Source: an uncultured Flavobacteriales bacterium (GTDB lineage Bacteria > Bacteroidota > Bacteroidia > Flavobacteriales > BACL11). From it: a stretch of DNA of 8,433 nt. Location: assembly GCA_950069165.1 (NCBI GenBank), contig CATMIT010000061.1, positions 1-8,433 of the forward strand, read 5' to 3'. The notes under the pieces are model-generated. The model did no database searches. It was not told the origin of the DNA and saw only the letters and a list, made by a program, of their open reading frames with translations. Numbering within the stretch: position 1 is the stretch's first letter; each line of letters opens with the position of its first letter. This document shows, in pieces, positions 1 to 5,445 of the stretch. The position numbers and the translations under genes were made by a program.

Positions 1-2
1 TC

Positions 3-377
3 TCGGCGACTATGACACTGGAGGAGCTGCGCCCCCACTTGCACACCAGGCCAGAGCAGCCCGACGCCATCCCGTACTTGACCAGCTACTACGAAGAGAG
101 TTGGGGGTTCTGCCTGTCGCACAACCGGTTGGACGCGTTGCCCGAGGGTCGCTACGAGGTTCTTATCGATAGCAGTCTGACCGATGGAAATCTCACCTAC
201 GCTGATGTAGTGCTCCCCGGAGCGTCAGAGCGTGAAATCCTGTTTTCAACTTATATATGTCATCCATCAATGGCTAATGATAATCTTTCAGGTATTTTAG
301 TTAATTCATTTTTGTTTAATCGATTAAAAAAAGTTTTGCTGATTTTCCATTTAATTGTCTTTTTTTCGGGTATTTGA
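3..377 (+). CDS. DUF4910 aminopeptidase-like protein, partial fragment with foreign tail
   Basis: The frame is open at the left edge, so the true start lies outside the window; the ATG at 12 is internal. Residues up to about base 296 read as the middle of a DUF4910 protein (zinc-aminopeptidase-like fold, often in surface polysaccharide gene clusters): 'TLEELRPHL', 'TSYYEESWGFCLSHN', and the hallmark 'STYICHPSMANDNLSG', whose His is a likely zinc ligand. After the motif the protein does not continue as a DUF4910 domain. It runs into about 25 hydrophobic residues resembling the middle of a CPBP protease and stops at TGA (375-377). DUF4910 proteins are normally above 400 residues, so this is a fragment. 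G+C drops from about 59% (1-240) to about 28% (241-300) inside the motif-bearing part, so the gene is a mosaic or an assembly chimera. Family assignment is fairly sure; function in this cell is doubtful. Confidence 0.6.
   Translation, partial: SATMTLEELRPHLHTRPEQPDAIPYLTSYYEESWGFCLSHNRLDALPEGRYEVLIDSSLTDGNLTYADVVLPGASEREILFSTYICHPSMANDNLSGILVNSFLFNRLKKVLLIFHLIVFFSGI
236..310. other. Abrupt base-composition break / fusion junction
   Basis: Third positions are mostly G or C up to about base 235 and mostly A or T from about 245 onward, matching the rest of the window. By hand count G+C is 142/240 for bases 1-240 and 17/60 for 241-300. The DUF4910 reading frame crosses the break intact, so the joint lies at a conserved coding segment, as expected for homologous recombination or for a template-switch or assembly chimera. 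A second change, from DUF4910-like to CPBP-like protein, follows at about 296-312. No insertion-sequence ends, target duplication or tRNA are visible here. Confidence 0.6.
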
Positions 378-674
378 ACTAATTCTGAATTTTTTGGATT
401 TCTACCAAGGTTTGTTTTAGGACTTGTTCTTGGCTATATGTTTTTTTGGAGCAAAAATTTGTGGCTGCCGATTTTAGCACATTTCACAAATAATGCTTTG
501 GCAATCATTTTCACCTTTCATTATGTGGCCGACAAAGTACAAATCGAGTTTTTAAATGAAGAAATTCCAGTAAATATTAGTGTGGCGCTTATCAGTTTTT
601 TGGCGGTTGCTTTGCTAATGTATTTATTATATAAAAAGTCAAGCATAAAAAAAGAGCTGAACAATCAGCTCTAA
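312..674 (+). pseudogene. CPBP-family intramembrane protease, C-terminal remnant
   Basis: From base 378 the frame encodes 'EFFGFLPRFVLGLVLGY', then 'WLPILAHFTNNALAI' and a last hydrophobic segment, ending at TAA 672-674. This is the C-terminal third of a CPBP (CAAX protease / bacteriocin-processing, Abi) integral membrane protein. The conserved HxxxN motif is kept (His codon at 480). The N-terminal EExxxR motif is absent, and the middle 'SAIH'-type motif appears only as 'FSGI' followed by an in-frame TGA at 375-377, so a catalytic His is lost. The upstream DUF4910 fragment is in the same frame. The only ATG, at 438, would give 78 residues lacking most of the active site, so I treat this as a broken gene rather than a real 78-residue protein. 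A sequencing or assembly error at the junction could also produce the picture. Confidence 0.6.
647..672 (-). terminator. Intrinsic terminator of the exbBD operon
   Basis: Read on the minus strand, an 8-bp perfect stem AGAGCTGA / TCAGCTCT with a TTGT loop runs straight into a run of T (complement of the A run at 647-653). This is a textbook Rho-independent terminator, about 40 bases after the stop of the second exbD. It lies entirely within the last codons of the convergent CPBP remnant. On the plus strand there is no T run after the stem, so it should act in one direction only. Confidence 0.85.
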
Positions 675-709
675 TTCATTATCTAATATCTAAATACTTA
701 CATCTAATT

Positions 710-1177
710 TTAGTAAGTTCCTTTTCTTGTAGAGTAATTTATTTTCAGGGCGTTTGCTTTTCTGAGCTCTTGCTTTACATCAATAACAGTTCCCATTTTC
801 ACCTGCTCATCCGCTTTGATAGAAACCGTCATATAAGGAATTTCCTTTTCATCATGAGACTCTCTTTCGCTGACAATAAATTCTTGAATATCGGCAGTTT
901 CAGCAAATGCATCATTTAGTTGTATCCTTGGTTTTGTTCCGTAAGAAGATTGTAAGCGTTTTACAGGAGAACCAATATAAATATAACTCACCAACGATTT
1001 CTTCTCCATTTTTCTTATTTCAGTAGCTTTTGGCGTTAGCACATCCACAAACAGAGTGGTTTCTCGCATTACGGTTGTAACCATGAAAAAGAATAATAAC
1101 ATAAACACTATATCTGGCAGAGATGCAGTTGAGATAGCTGGCGATCCGCCTTTTGATTTTCTTCTGAACTTACTCAT
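710..1177 (-). CDS. exbD: ExbD/TolR-family biopolymer transport protein (second copy)
   Basis: A 155-residue, single-span inner-membrane protein. It has a short basic cytoplasmic N-terminus, one transmembrane helix at about residues 20-36 ('PDIVFMLLFFFMVTT'), and a periplasmic domain. Asp22 at the start of the helix matches the proton-carrying Asp of ExbD/TolR. Family members work with ExbB/TolQ to turn proton flow into force on a TonB- or TolA-like partner. The start overlaps the end of the upstream exbD by 8 bases, implying translational coupling. The periplasmic part differs strongly from the other ExbD here, so the two are not a recent duplication. It is the last gene of the operon, followed directly by a terminator. 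Family call is sure; the specific partner is unknown. Confidence 0.92.
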   Translation of the reverse strand: MSKFRRKSKGGSPAISTASLPDIVFMLLFFFMVTTVMRETTLFVDVLTPKATEIRKMEKKSLVSYIYIGSPVKRLQSSYGTKPRIQLNDAFAETADIQEFIVSERESHDEKEIPYMTVSIKADEQVKMGTVIDVKQELRKANALKINYSTRKGTY

Positions 1178-1721
1178 TGTTTCCTACATTTTTAGGTTCT
1201 GCTTCTGATATTTTTTGCGGATATTTTTTTCTTATGGTTCTTTGTTTCGATTTTGGTAAATCATAATATCGAGAGCCAAATTCCGATAAAGCAGCTGTGT
1301 TTCTTAGTTCATTATAGGCTTTAGTCAATTCATTTTGAACTTGAATATATGTTTTATAAGAGGTGCCTCTATCGTTTTGTAAAGATATGATTGCTTTTTC
1401 AGGATTATCGGACAAATTAGAAAGCACACCATTATTGTCAATAAATGCTTTTGCACCATCTTTTAGCTCGGTAATATGCATTGGCGCACCTTCTACTAAA
1501 AGCTGATTGTTGGAGTTTATAAGCACCACATAAATATTTCTGGCATGAATTTGAGAATCATCTTCTATTTGCTCTTCCTCTGGCATTGGTGGCAGTTTTC
1601 TTGCAATTCCAGTATCTACATCCATGGTGGTAGTTACCAAAAAGAAAATCAACAGTAAAAAGGCAATATCCGCCATTGATCCCGCATTGATCTCTTGAAG
1701 ATCTCTTCTACTACTTGCCAT
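1170..1721 (-). CDS. exbD: ExbD/TolR-family biopolymer transport protein (first copy)
   Basis: A 183-residue protein with a short N-terminus ('INAGSMADIAFLLLIFFLVTT'-like), a single helix at about residues 16-32 and the conserved Asp18 for proton transfer. The periplasmic region of about 150 residues is longer than in E. coli ExbD (141 residues in total) and ends in a basic, Lys-rich tail. 'RKLPPMPEEEQ' just after the helix resembles the linker of Bacteroidetes ExbD proteins. Its start shares one base with the stop of the 108-residue membrane protein upstream, and its end overlaps the second exbD. With ExbB (2050-2844) it should form an energy-transducing motor complex in the inner membrane; whether the two ExbDs form a heterodimer is inference. 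Confidence 0.92.
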   Translation of the reverse strand: MASSRRDLQEINAGSMADIAFLLLIFFLVTTTMDVDTGIARKLPPMPEEEQIEDDSQIHARNIYVVLINSNNQLLVEGAPMHITELKDGAKAFIDNNGVLSNLSDNPEKAIISLQNDRGTSYKTYIQVQNELTKAYNELRNTAALSEFGSRYYDLPKSKQRTIRKKYPQKISEAEPKNVGNNE

Positions 1722-2047
1722 TATTTTTTAAATACTTTTCCAAACTCTGTGTAAATCACAGTTAAAACCGCACCAATAGCTAAAAAGTAAAAAGCATTTA
1801 ATCCCATCCCTACTCTTTTTGCTGCACCAGAATTGATATGATATTTTTCATAGGAAGGCAAAACTTCTGAGGACGCGACAATGTAAGAAATAATTAAAAT
1901 AACAATTAAACCGCCAACCATGTAAAGTGTTTTCTTGGCATTGTTAGGGCTTTTTATCATTTGCATTACAGAAAACCCTACAACTCCTAATGCTGCACCA
2001 ATAATCATAATGTAAGTAATAATTATACCGATATTAATCAGATCCAT
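1721..2047 (-). CDS. Small three-helix membrane protein of the exbBD operon, function unknown
   Basis: A 108-residue protein with three predicted membrane helices at about residues 5-28, 41-59 and 80-101. Between helices 1 and 2 is a basic loop, 'KSPNNAKKT'; between helices 2 and 3 is a polar segment, 'SSEVLPSYEKYHINSGAAKR'; a short Lys-rich tail ends it. No enzyme motif or Asp-in-helix of the ExbD kind is visible. It begins 2 bases after the exbB stop and its stop overlaps the start of the first exbD, so it is surely co-translated with the motor genes. From memory, proteins of this size and shape recur between exbB and exbD in Bacteroidetes, usually annotated as hypothetical. A role as an accessory or scaffold of the ExbBD motor is inference from position only. 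Confidence 0.85.
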   Translation of the reverse strand: MDLINIGIIITYIMIIGAALGVVGFSVMQMIKSPNNAKKTLYMVGGLIVILIISYIVASSEVLPSYEKYHINSGAAKRVGMGLNAFYFLAIGAVLTVIYTEFGKVFKK

Positions 2048-2049
2048 AC

Positions 2050-2844
2050 TTATTTATTTTTAACTAATAAATCGATTAGTGTGATGGAAGCATCTTCCAT
2101 ATCATTTACTATAGAGTCAATTTTTGAAACAATATAGTTGTAGAATACTTGCAAAATAATTGCTACAATTAATCCGAATACAGTAGTTAAAAGTGCAACC
2201 TTAATCCCTCCAGCAACTAATGATGGAGAAATATCTCCAGCTGCCTCAATAGCATCAAAAGCTCCAATCATTCCAATTACCGTTCCCATAAAGCCAAGCA
2301 TTGGGGCTAGTGCAATAAATAATGCAATCCAGGATAAACCTTTCTCTAATAGACCCATTTGTACTGAGCCATAAGCAACTACTGATTTTTCCACCATGTC
2401 AATTCCTTCCCCAGAACGGTCAAGTCCTTGATAAAAAATAGAAGCAACAGGTCCTTTGGTGTTTCTACACACTTCTTTTGCAGCATCCACACCGCCAGAT
2501 TTAAGAGCTCCTTCTACATCATTAAGTAGTTTAGTAGAATCGCTTGTCGCCATATTTAAATAGATGATTCTTTCAATTGCAAGTGCTAACCCTAAGATTA
2601 AACAAAGCAATACAACTCCCATAAAAGAAGGCCCACCTTCAATAAATTTTTGTTTTATAACTTGATGGAAGGATTGTTTCTCTGGTTTTGGAACTACAGG
2701 AGCAGCTTCTTTAACTACTGCTTCTTCAACTACTTCTGTTTTTTGCTCAGTAGCATTTTTGTCTGCTTCATCCTGAGAAAAAACAGTGTAAGATCCCATT
2801 AAAAATAATCCTACTAATGTGATTAAGGCAAAATTCTTTTTCAT
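2050..2844 (-). CDS. exbB: MotA/TolQ/ExbB proton channel family protein
   Basis: A 264-residue inner-membrane protein. Residues 1-24 look like a cleavable signal or extra helix ending 'VFSQ'. An acidic, Pro/Ala/Val-rich stretch (25-54) follows, then helix 1 (about 74-94, 'GVVLLCLILGLALAIERIIYL'-like), a cytoplasmic domain (about 95-165), and the paired helices 2 and 3 (about 168-195 and 205-236). The family signature is clear at 180-196, 'APMLGFMGTVIGMIGAF', and 'GGIKVALLTTVFGLIVAI' follows. This is the five-subunit channel part of ExbBD/TolQR motors that couples proton flow to outer-membrane transport. The N-terminal signal-plus-linker is typical of Bacteroidetes ExbB and absent in E. coli. 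It is the first gene of a four-gene operon with its own -7 element just upstream. Confidence 0.93.
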   Translation of the reverse strand: MKKNFALITLVGLFLMGSYTVFSQDEADKNATEQKTEVVEEAVVKEAAPVVPKPEKQSFHQVIKQKFIEGGPSFMGVVLLCLILGLALAIERIIYLNMATSDSTKLLNDVEGALKSGGVDAAKEVCRNTKGPVASIFYQGLDRSGEGIDMVEKSVVAYGSVQMGLLEKGLSWIALFIALAPMLGFMGTVIGMIGAFDAIEAAGDISPSLVAGGIKVALLTTVFGLIVAIILQVFYNYIVSKIDSIVNDMEDASITLIDLLVKNK

Positions 2845-2871
2845 TTTGTTTAGTTTAATTTTTTAATTGCG

Positions 2872-2879
2872 CAAATTTA
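2872..2879 (-). promoter_or_regulatory. Predicted exbB promoter, Bacteroidetes -7 element
   Basis: Minus-strand TAAATTTG matches the Bacteroidetes -7 consensus TAnnTTTG exactly and lies 27 bases upstream of the exbB ATG. It is followed by CGC, and the 8-base palindrome TTGCGCAA (2867-2874) overlaps it, which could be chance. No TTG is seen at the expected -33 spacing, so only half the promoter is supported. It sits in the 43-base gap after the sod stop. Confidence 0.5.
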
Positions 2880-2887
2880 TAAAAATA

Positions 2888-3487
2888 TTATAAAGCGGCC
2901 GAGTATCTTCTATTTACTTCCTCCCAATTGATTACATTAAAAAATGCAGTGATGTAATCTGGGCGTCTGTTTTGGTAATTTAAGTAGTAGGCATGTTCCC
3001 ATACATCCAAACATAATATTGGCGTGCAACCACATTGGTCATCCATTAAAGGATTGTCCTGATTGGCAGAAGAAGAGATTTTTAATTCTCCACTATTTAC
3101 ACCAAGCCAAGCCCAACCAGAACCAAATCTTGTTCCTGCTGCAGTTGAAAATTCTGTCTTAAAATTATCAAAACTTCCAAATTTTGAATTGATTGCATCT
3201 GCAATTTCTGCTGTTGGCTCACCACCACCGTTAGGGCTCATGATATTCCAAAATAAGCAGTGGTTAAAGTACCCCCCACCATTATTTCGAACTGCTCCGC
3301 TAAGGCCTGGAGTTGCACAAATTTCTTCAATGCTTTTACCTTCCATATCGGTTCCGGCAATGGCATTATTTAAATTATTGGTGTATCCTTGATGGTGTTT
3401 ACTATGGTGTATCTCCATAGTTTGCGCATCAATATGTGGTTCTAACGCATCATAAGCGTATGGTAATTGAGGTAATTCGAATGACAT
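2888..3487 (-). CDS. sodA: Superoxide dismutase, Fe/Mn family (Mn-type features)
   Basis: A 199-residue cytoplasmic enzyme (no signal peptide) that dismutates superoxide to oxygen and hydrogen peroxide. The four metal ligands are visible: His27 in 'MEIHHSKHH', His76 in 'NHCLFW', and Asp161 and His165 in 'DVWEHAYY'. Gly71-Gly72 before the second ligand and Gln143 in 'NQDNP' are the arrangement of Mn-type rather than Fe-type enzymes, so Mn or mixed metal use is likely. Length is normal. An unusual 'CGC' (Cys152, Cys154) and Cys159 lie just before the third ligand. It starts 21 bases after the flavin-reductase stop, so it is probably the third gene of the FAH transcript. No terminator hairpin follows before exbB. 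Confidence 0.95.
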   Translation of the reverse strand: MSFELPQLPYAYDALEPHIDAQTMEIHHSKHHQGYTNNLNNAIAGTDMEGKSIEEICATPGLSGAVRNNGGGYFNHCLFWNIMSPNGGGEPTAEIADAINSKFGSFDNFKTEFSTAAGTRFGSGWAWLGVNSGELKISSSANQDNPLMDDQCGCTPILCLDVWEHAYYLNYQNRRPDYITAFFNVINWEEVNRRYSAAL

Positions 3488-3508
3488 AATTTTTATTTTT
3501 TTATTGGT

Positions 3509-4348
3509 TTATAATAGAATTTGCCAAGCATCATTTGCATTCCCTTGGCTCAAATATTTTTTTGCTAATGTATGTTTTTCTGTTGTATTTTTTCCTTCTC
3601 TTTGAGAAAACTCTGTTTTTGCAGGAATTTCTTCCAAAGATGCCAGAATTGCTAAATCACTTCCTGATAAAATTGAGCTTGCTCTTATTTCATTTGGTAA
3701 ATTATCAAAGCCCATCCCAATTTTACCAATGGGTTTTTCCAATTGAAATAAGCTATCTTTTGTTGCTTTTGCGTACCAATTCCCCCCAAGGCGTGAAAGT
3801 GCCCCTAATTTCAAAGGGTCGATATTTTCATCTGAATCCAAAATGGACTCATCAATATGAATTTTTAACACTTCACAAATCACCAGATTTCCAGCTCCTC
3901 CTTCCTTTCCTAATGCAATTACTTCATTCACTTTGCATTCAAAATTTACAGGGGATTCTTTTATTCGAAAAGGGTTCACCTTTTCAGATTTTACTGGCGT
4001 AAATCCTGCTTTTTCAAATTCATTCACGCCTTTTTCAAAATCGCAACTACTCAAAGATACTTGCTGTGCCATTTCAGCGGTCACTATGCTGATGACCACT
4101 TCTTTATTGTCCAATACATTTTCCAAAGTATGTTTGACGGTGTTCCCTCTTACTCTTCTGGCAGGGGAGAAAATCAAGATTGGAGGGTTTGCAGAAAATG
4201 CATTAAAAAAACTAAAAGGGCTTAAATTTAAATTCCCATCACTGTCAACTGTACTTGCAAAGGCGATTGGCCTTGGGGCAACAGCTCCCAAAATGTATTT
4301 GTGTACAAGGGCTGTTTTTTCCGTTTTAGGATCGATAGTTAGCATCAT
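3509..4348 (-). CDS. Flavin reductase family protein (FMN-binding split barrel), long form
   Basis: A 279-residue cytoplasmic protein. The N-terminal two thirds has the flavin-reductase-like split-barrel pattern: 'GAVAPRPIAFAST' (21-33), 'LSPFSFFNAFSANPP' (42-56), 'SPARR' (61-65), and 'LSRLGGNWYA' (184-193). The family binds FMN; some members reduce flavin for partner monooxygenases, while many have no known substrate. The C-terminal 75 residues or so, including 'GKIGMGFDNLPNEIRASSIL', go beyond the usual length of about 200 and look helical. The ATG directly follows the FAH stop (no gap), and a second Met is codon 2, so the start is either 4348 or 4345. Position between FAH and sod ties it to tyrosine breakdown, but no flavin step is known in that route; its job is unresolved. 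Confidence 0.88.
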   Translation of the reverse strand: MMLTIDPKTEKTALVHKYILGAVAPRPIAFASTVDSDGNLNLSPFSFFNAFSANPPILIFSPARRVRGNTVKHTLENVLDNKEVVISIVTAEMAQQVSLSSCDFEKGVNEFEKAGFTPVKSEKVNPFRIKESPVNFECKVNEVIALGKEGGAGNLVICEVLKIHIDESILDSDENIDPLKLGALSRLGGNWYAKATKDSLFQLEKPIGKIGMGFDNLPNEIRASSILSGSDLAILASLEEIPAKTEFSQREGKNTTEKHTLAKKYLSQGNANDAWQILL

Positions 4349-5347
4349 TTACATATTTTTCTTTAGTGCAAATAAGGAATGAGAATTGTTTTCCAGAACT
4401 ACTTTATTTTTGATTCTACCCAATCCTTCAATTTCCATTTCAATTACATCTCCATTTTTTAACCAAACTGGCTCATAATCCGGATTTTCTAATTTGTGTG
4501 TACCATTTAATTCCAACAAGCAGCCAGTACCTACCGTTCCAGAACCAATAACATCACCAGGCAGAATATCAGTACCATAAGCGCATCTTTCTACAATTTC
4601 GGCAAAAGTCCAATTCATATCTTTCATATTGCCTTCTGATAATAACTCTCCATTTACCCAACACTTCATATTTAAACTAAAAGTATCGCCATCATGACCT
4701 TCAGCTGTTTCTACTTTTTTATCAGCCAACTCCTCTTTTGTCACCAAATAAGGGCCAATAATGGTGCAGAAATCTTTTCCTTTTGCAGGGCCTAAATTCA
4801 ATTTCATTTCTTCCATTTGAAGTGCTCTTGCGCTCATATCATTCATGATTAAATAGCCGGCAATATAGTCATCCGCATCTTTGGCTTTTATATTTCTTCC
4901 CTTTTTCCCAATAACAATAGCAGCTTCCAATTCAAAATCCAACTTTTGCATATGGTCGGGCATACATAAAATATCGTCCGTTGGACCTAAAATTGCATTG
5001 TGGTTGGTAAAATAAAAAATAGGGAATTGATCAAATTCCGGAATCATATCCACCCCTCTATTTCTTCTGGCCGTAGCAACATGTTGCCTAAAAGCATAAG
5101 CATCTCTACAAGATGGAGGGCAAGGAACAGGAGCTAATAATTCACTATTAGAAAGTGAAATTCCTATTGAATTTGAACTGCCATTTTTTATGCTTTCTTC
5201 TAAATCCTTTGCTTTCTCCATAGCGCTTTCTCCCATTTGTAAAAAGGCATTCATACTGCTTGCAATAGCGATTAAGGAATATATTTTATCACCTAAGAGA
5301 AGTCCTAAATCAATAGCTTCTCCACTTTTATATGTTACAATTTTCAT
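4349..5347 (-). CDS. Fumarylacetoacetate hydrolase family protein, likely fumarylacetoacetase
   Basis: A 332-residue cytoplasmic enzyme that should hydrolyse fumarylacetoacetate to fumarate and acetoacetate, the last step of tyrosine breakdown. Active-site residues can be matched by spacing to mammalian FAH: Asp82 and His89 in 'DAYAFRQH' (FAH Asp126 and catalytic His133), Glu139 and Glu141 in 'DFELE' (Glu199, Glu201), and Asp170 in 'MND' (Asp233). 'GSGTVGTG' (268-275) is the usual C-terminal family motif. It is shorter than mammalian FAH (about 419 residues), lacking a full N-terminal domain, so related acylpyruvate or maleylacetoacetate substrates cannot be excluded. Divergence from hgd/hppd strongly supports the tyrosine role. 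First gene of the minus-strand operon, with a good -7 element 17 bases upstream of the start. Confidence 0.88.
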   Translation of the reverse strand: MKIVTYKSGEAIDLGLLLGDKIYSLIAIASSMNAFLQMGESAMEKAKDLEESIKNGSSNSIGISLSNSELLAPVPCPPSCRDAYAFRQHVATARRNRGVDMIPEFDQFPIFYFTNHNAILGPTDDILCMPDHMQKLDFELEAAIVIGKKGRNIKAKDADDYIAGYLIMNDMSARALQMEEMKLNLGPAKGKDFCTIIGPYLVTKEELADKKVETAEGHDGDTFSLNMKCWVNGELLSEGNMKDMNWTFAEIVERCAYGTDILPGDVIGSGTVGTGCLLELNGTHKLENPDYEPVWLKNGDVIEMEIEGLGRIKNKVVLENNSHSLFALKKNM

Positions 5348-5364
5348 ATTAATTTTATTTTGTG

Positions 5365-5372
5365 CAAACTTA
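5365..5372 (-). promoter_or_regulatory. Predicted promoter of the FAH operon (-7 element)
   Basis: Minus-strand TAAGTTTG is an exact match to the Bacteroidetes -7 consensus TAnnTTTG, 17 bases before the FAH ATG, and continues as CAC. No TTG is present at the preferred -33 distance. It is one of two outward-facing promoters in the 98-base divergent region. Confidence 0.6.
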
Positions 5373-5400
5373 TTAAAAAAAATTGCTTTTGTATTTGTTT

Positions 5401-5430
5401 TTGAACAATCAAAAAATATCCGTAATTTGC
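5401..5430 (+). promoter_or_regulatory. Predicted promoter of the hgd-hppd operon
   Basis: TTG at 5401-5403 is followed, after 19 bases, by TAATTTG (5423-5429), one base short of TAnnTTTG. Spacing fits the Bacteroidetes -33/-7 arrangement. Transcription would begin about 10 bases before the hgd ATG, giving a very short leader without a purine-rich Shine-Dalgarno, which is common in this phylum. TTTGCAC (5426-5432) is repeated in mirror orientation at the FAH promoter (5362-5368). Confidence 0.5.
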
Positions 5431-5445
5431 ACTAAAATTTAGCAA

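Noticed and set aside
438..674. Independent 78-residue membrane protein starting at ATG 438
   Set aside because: Homology to CPBP proteins extends upstream of the ATG to at least base 387, so this Met is internal to a larger, broken gene.
2845..2887. Terminator after superoxide dismutase
   Set aside because: Only a short TTGCGCAA palindrome without a following T run is present; better explained as part of the exbB promoter region.
3063..3392. Plus-strand open frame antisense to superoxide dismutase
   Set aside because: It lies wholly within a gene with all catalytic residues on the other strand; its translation has no recognisable domain.
3535..4382. Two overlapping plus-strand open frames antisense to the flavin-reductase gene
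   Set aside because: Low-complexity hydrophobic translations produced by the AT-rich complement of a real gene; no family features.
5190..5435. Plus-strand open frame over the FAH start and divergent promoter
   Set aside because: It crosses the promoter region and ends before hgd, with no homology pattern; shadow of FAH.
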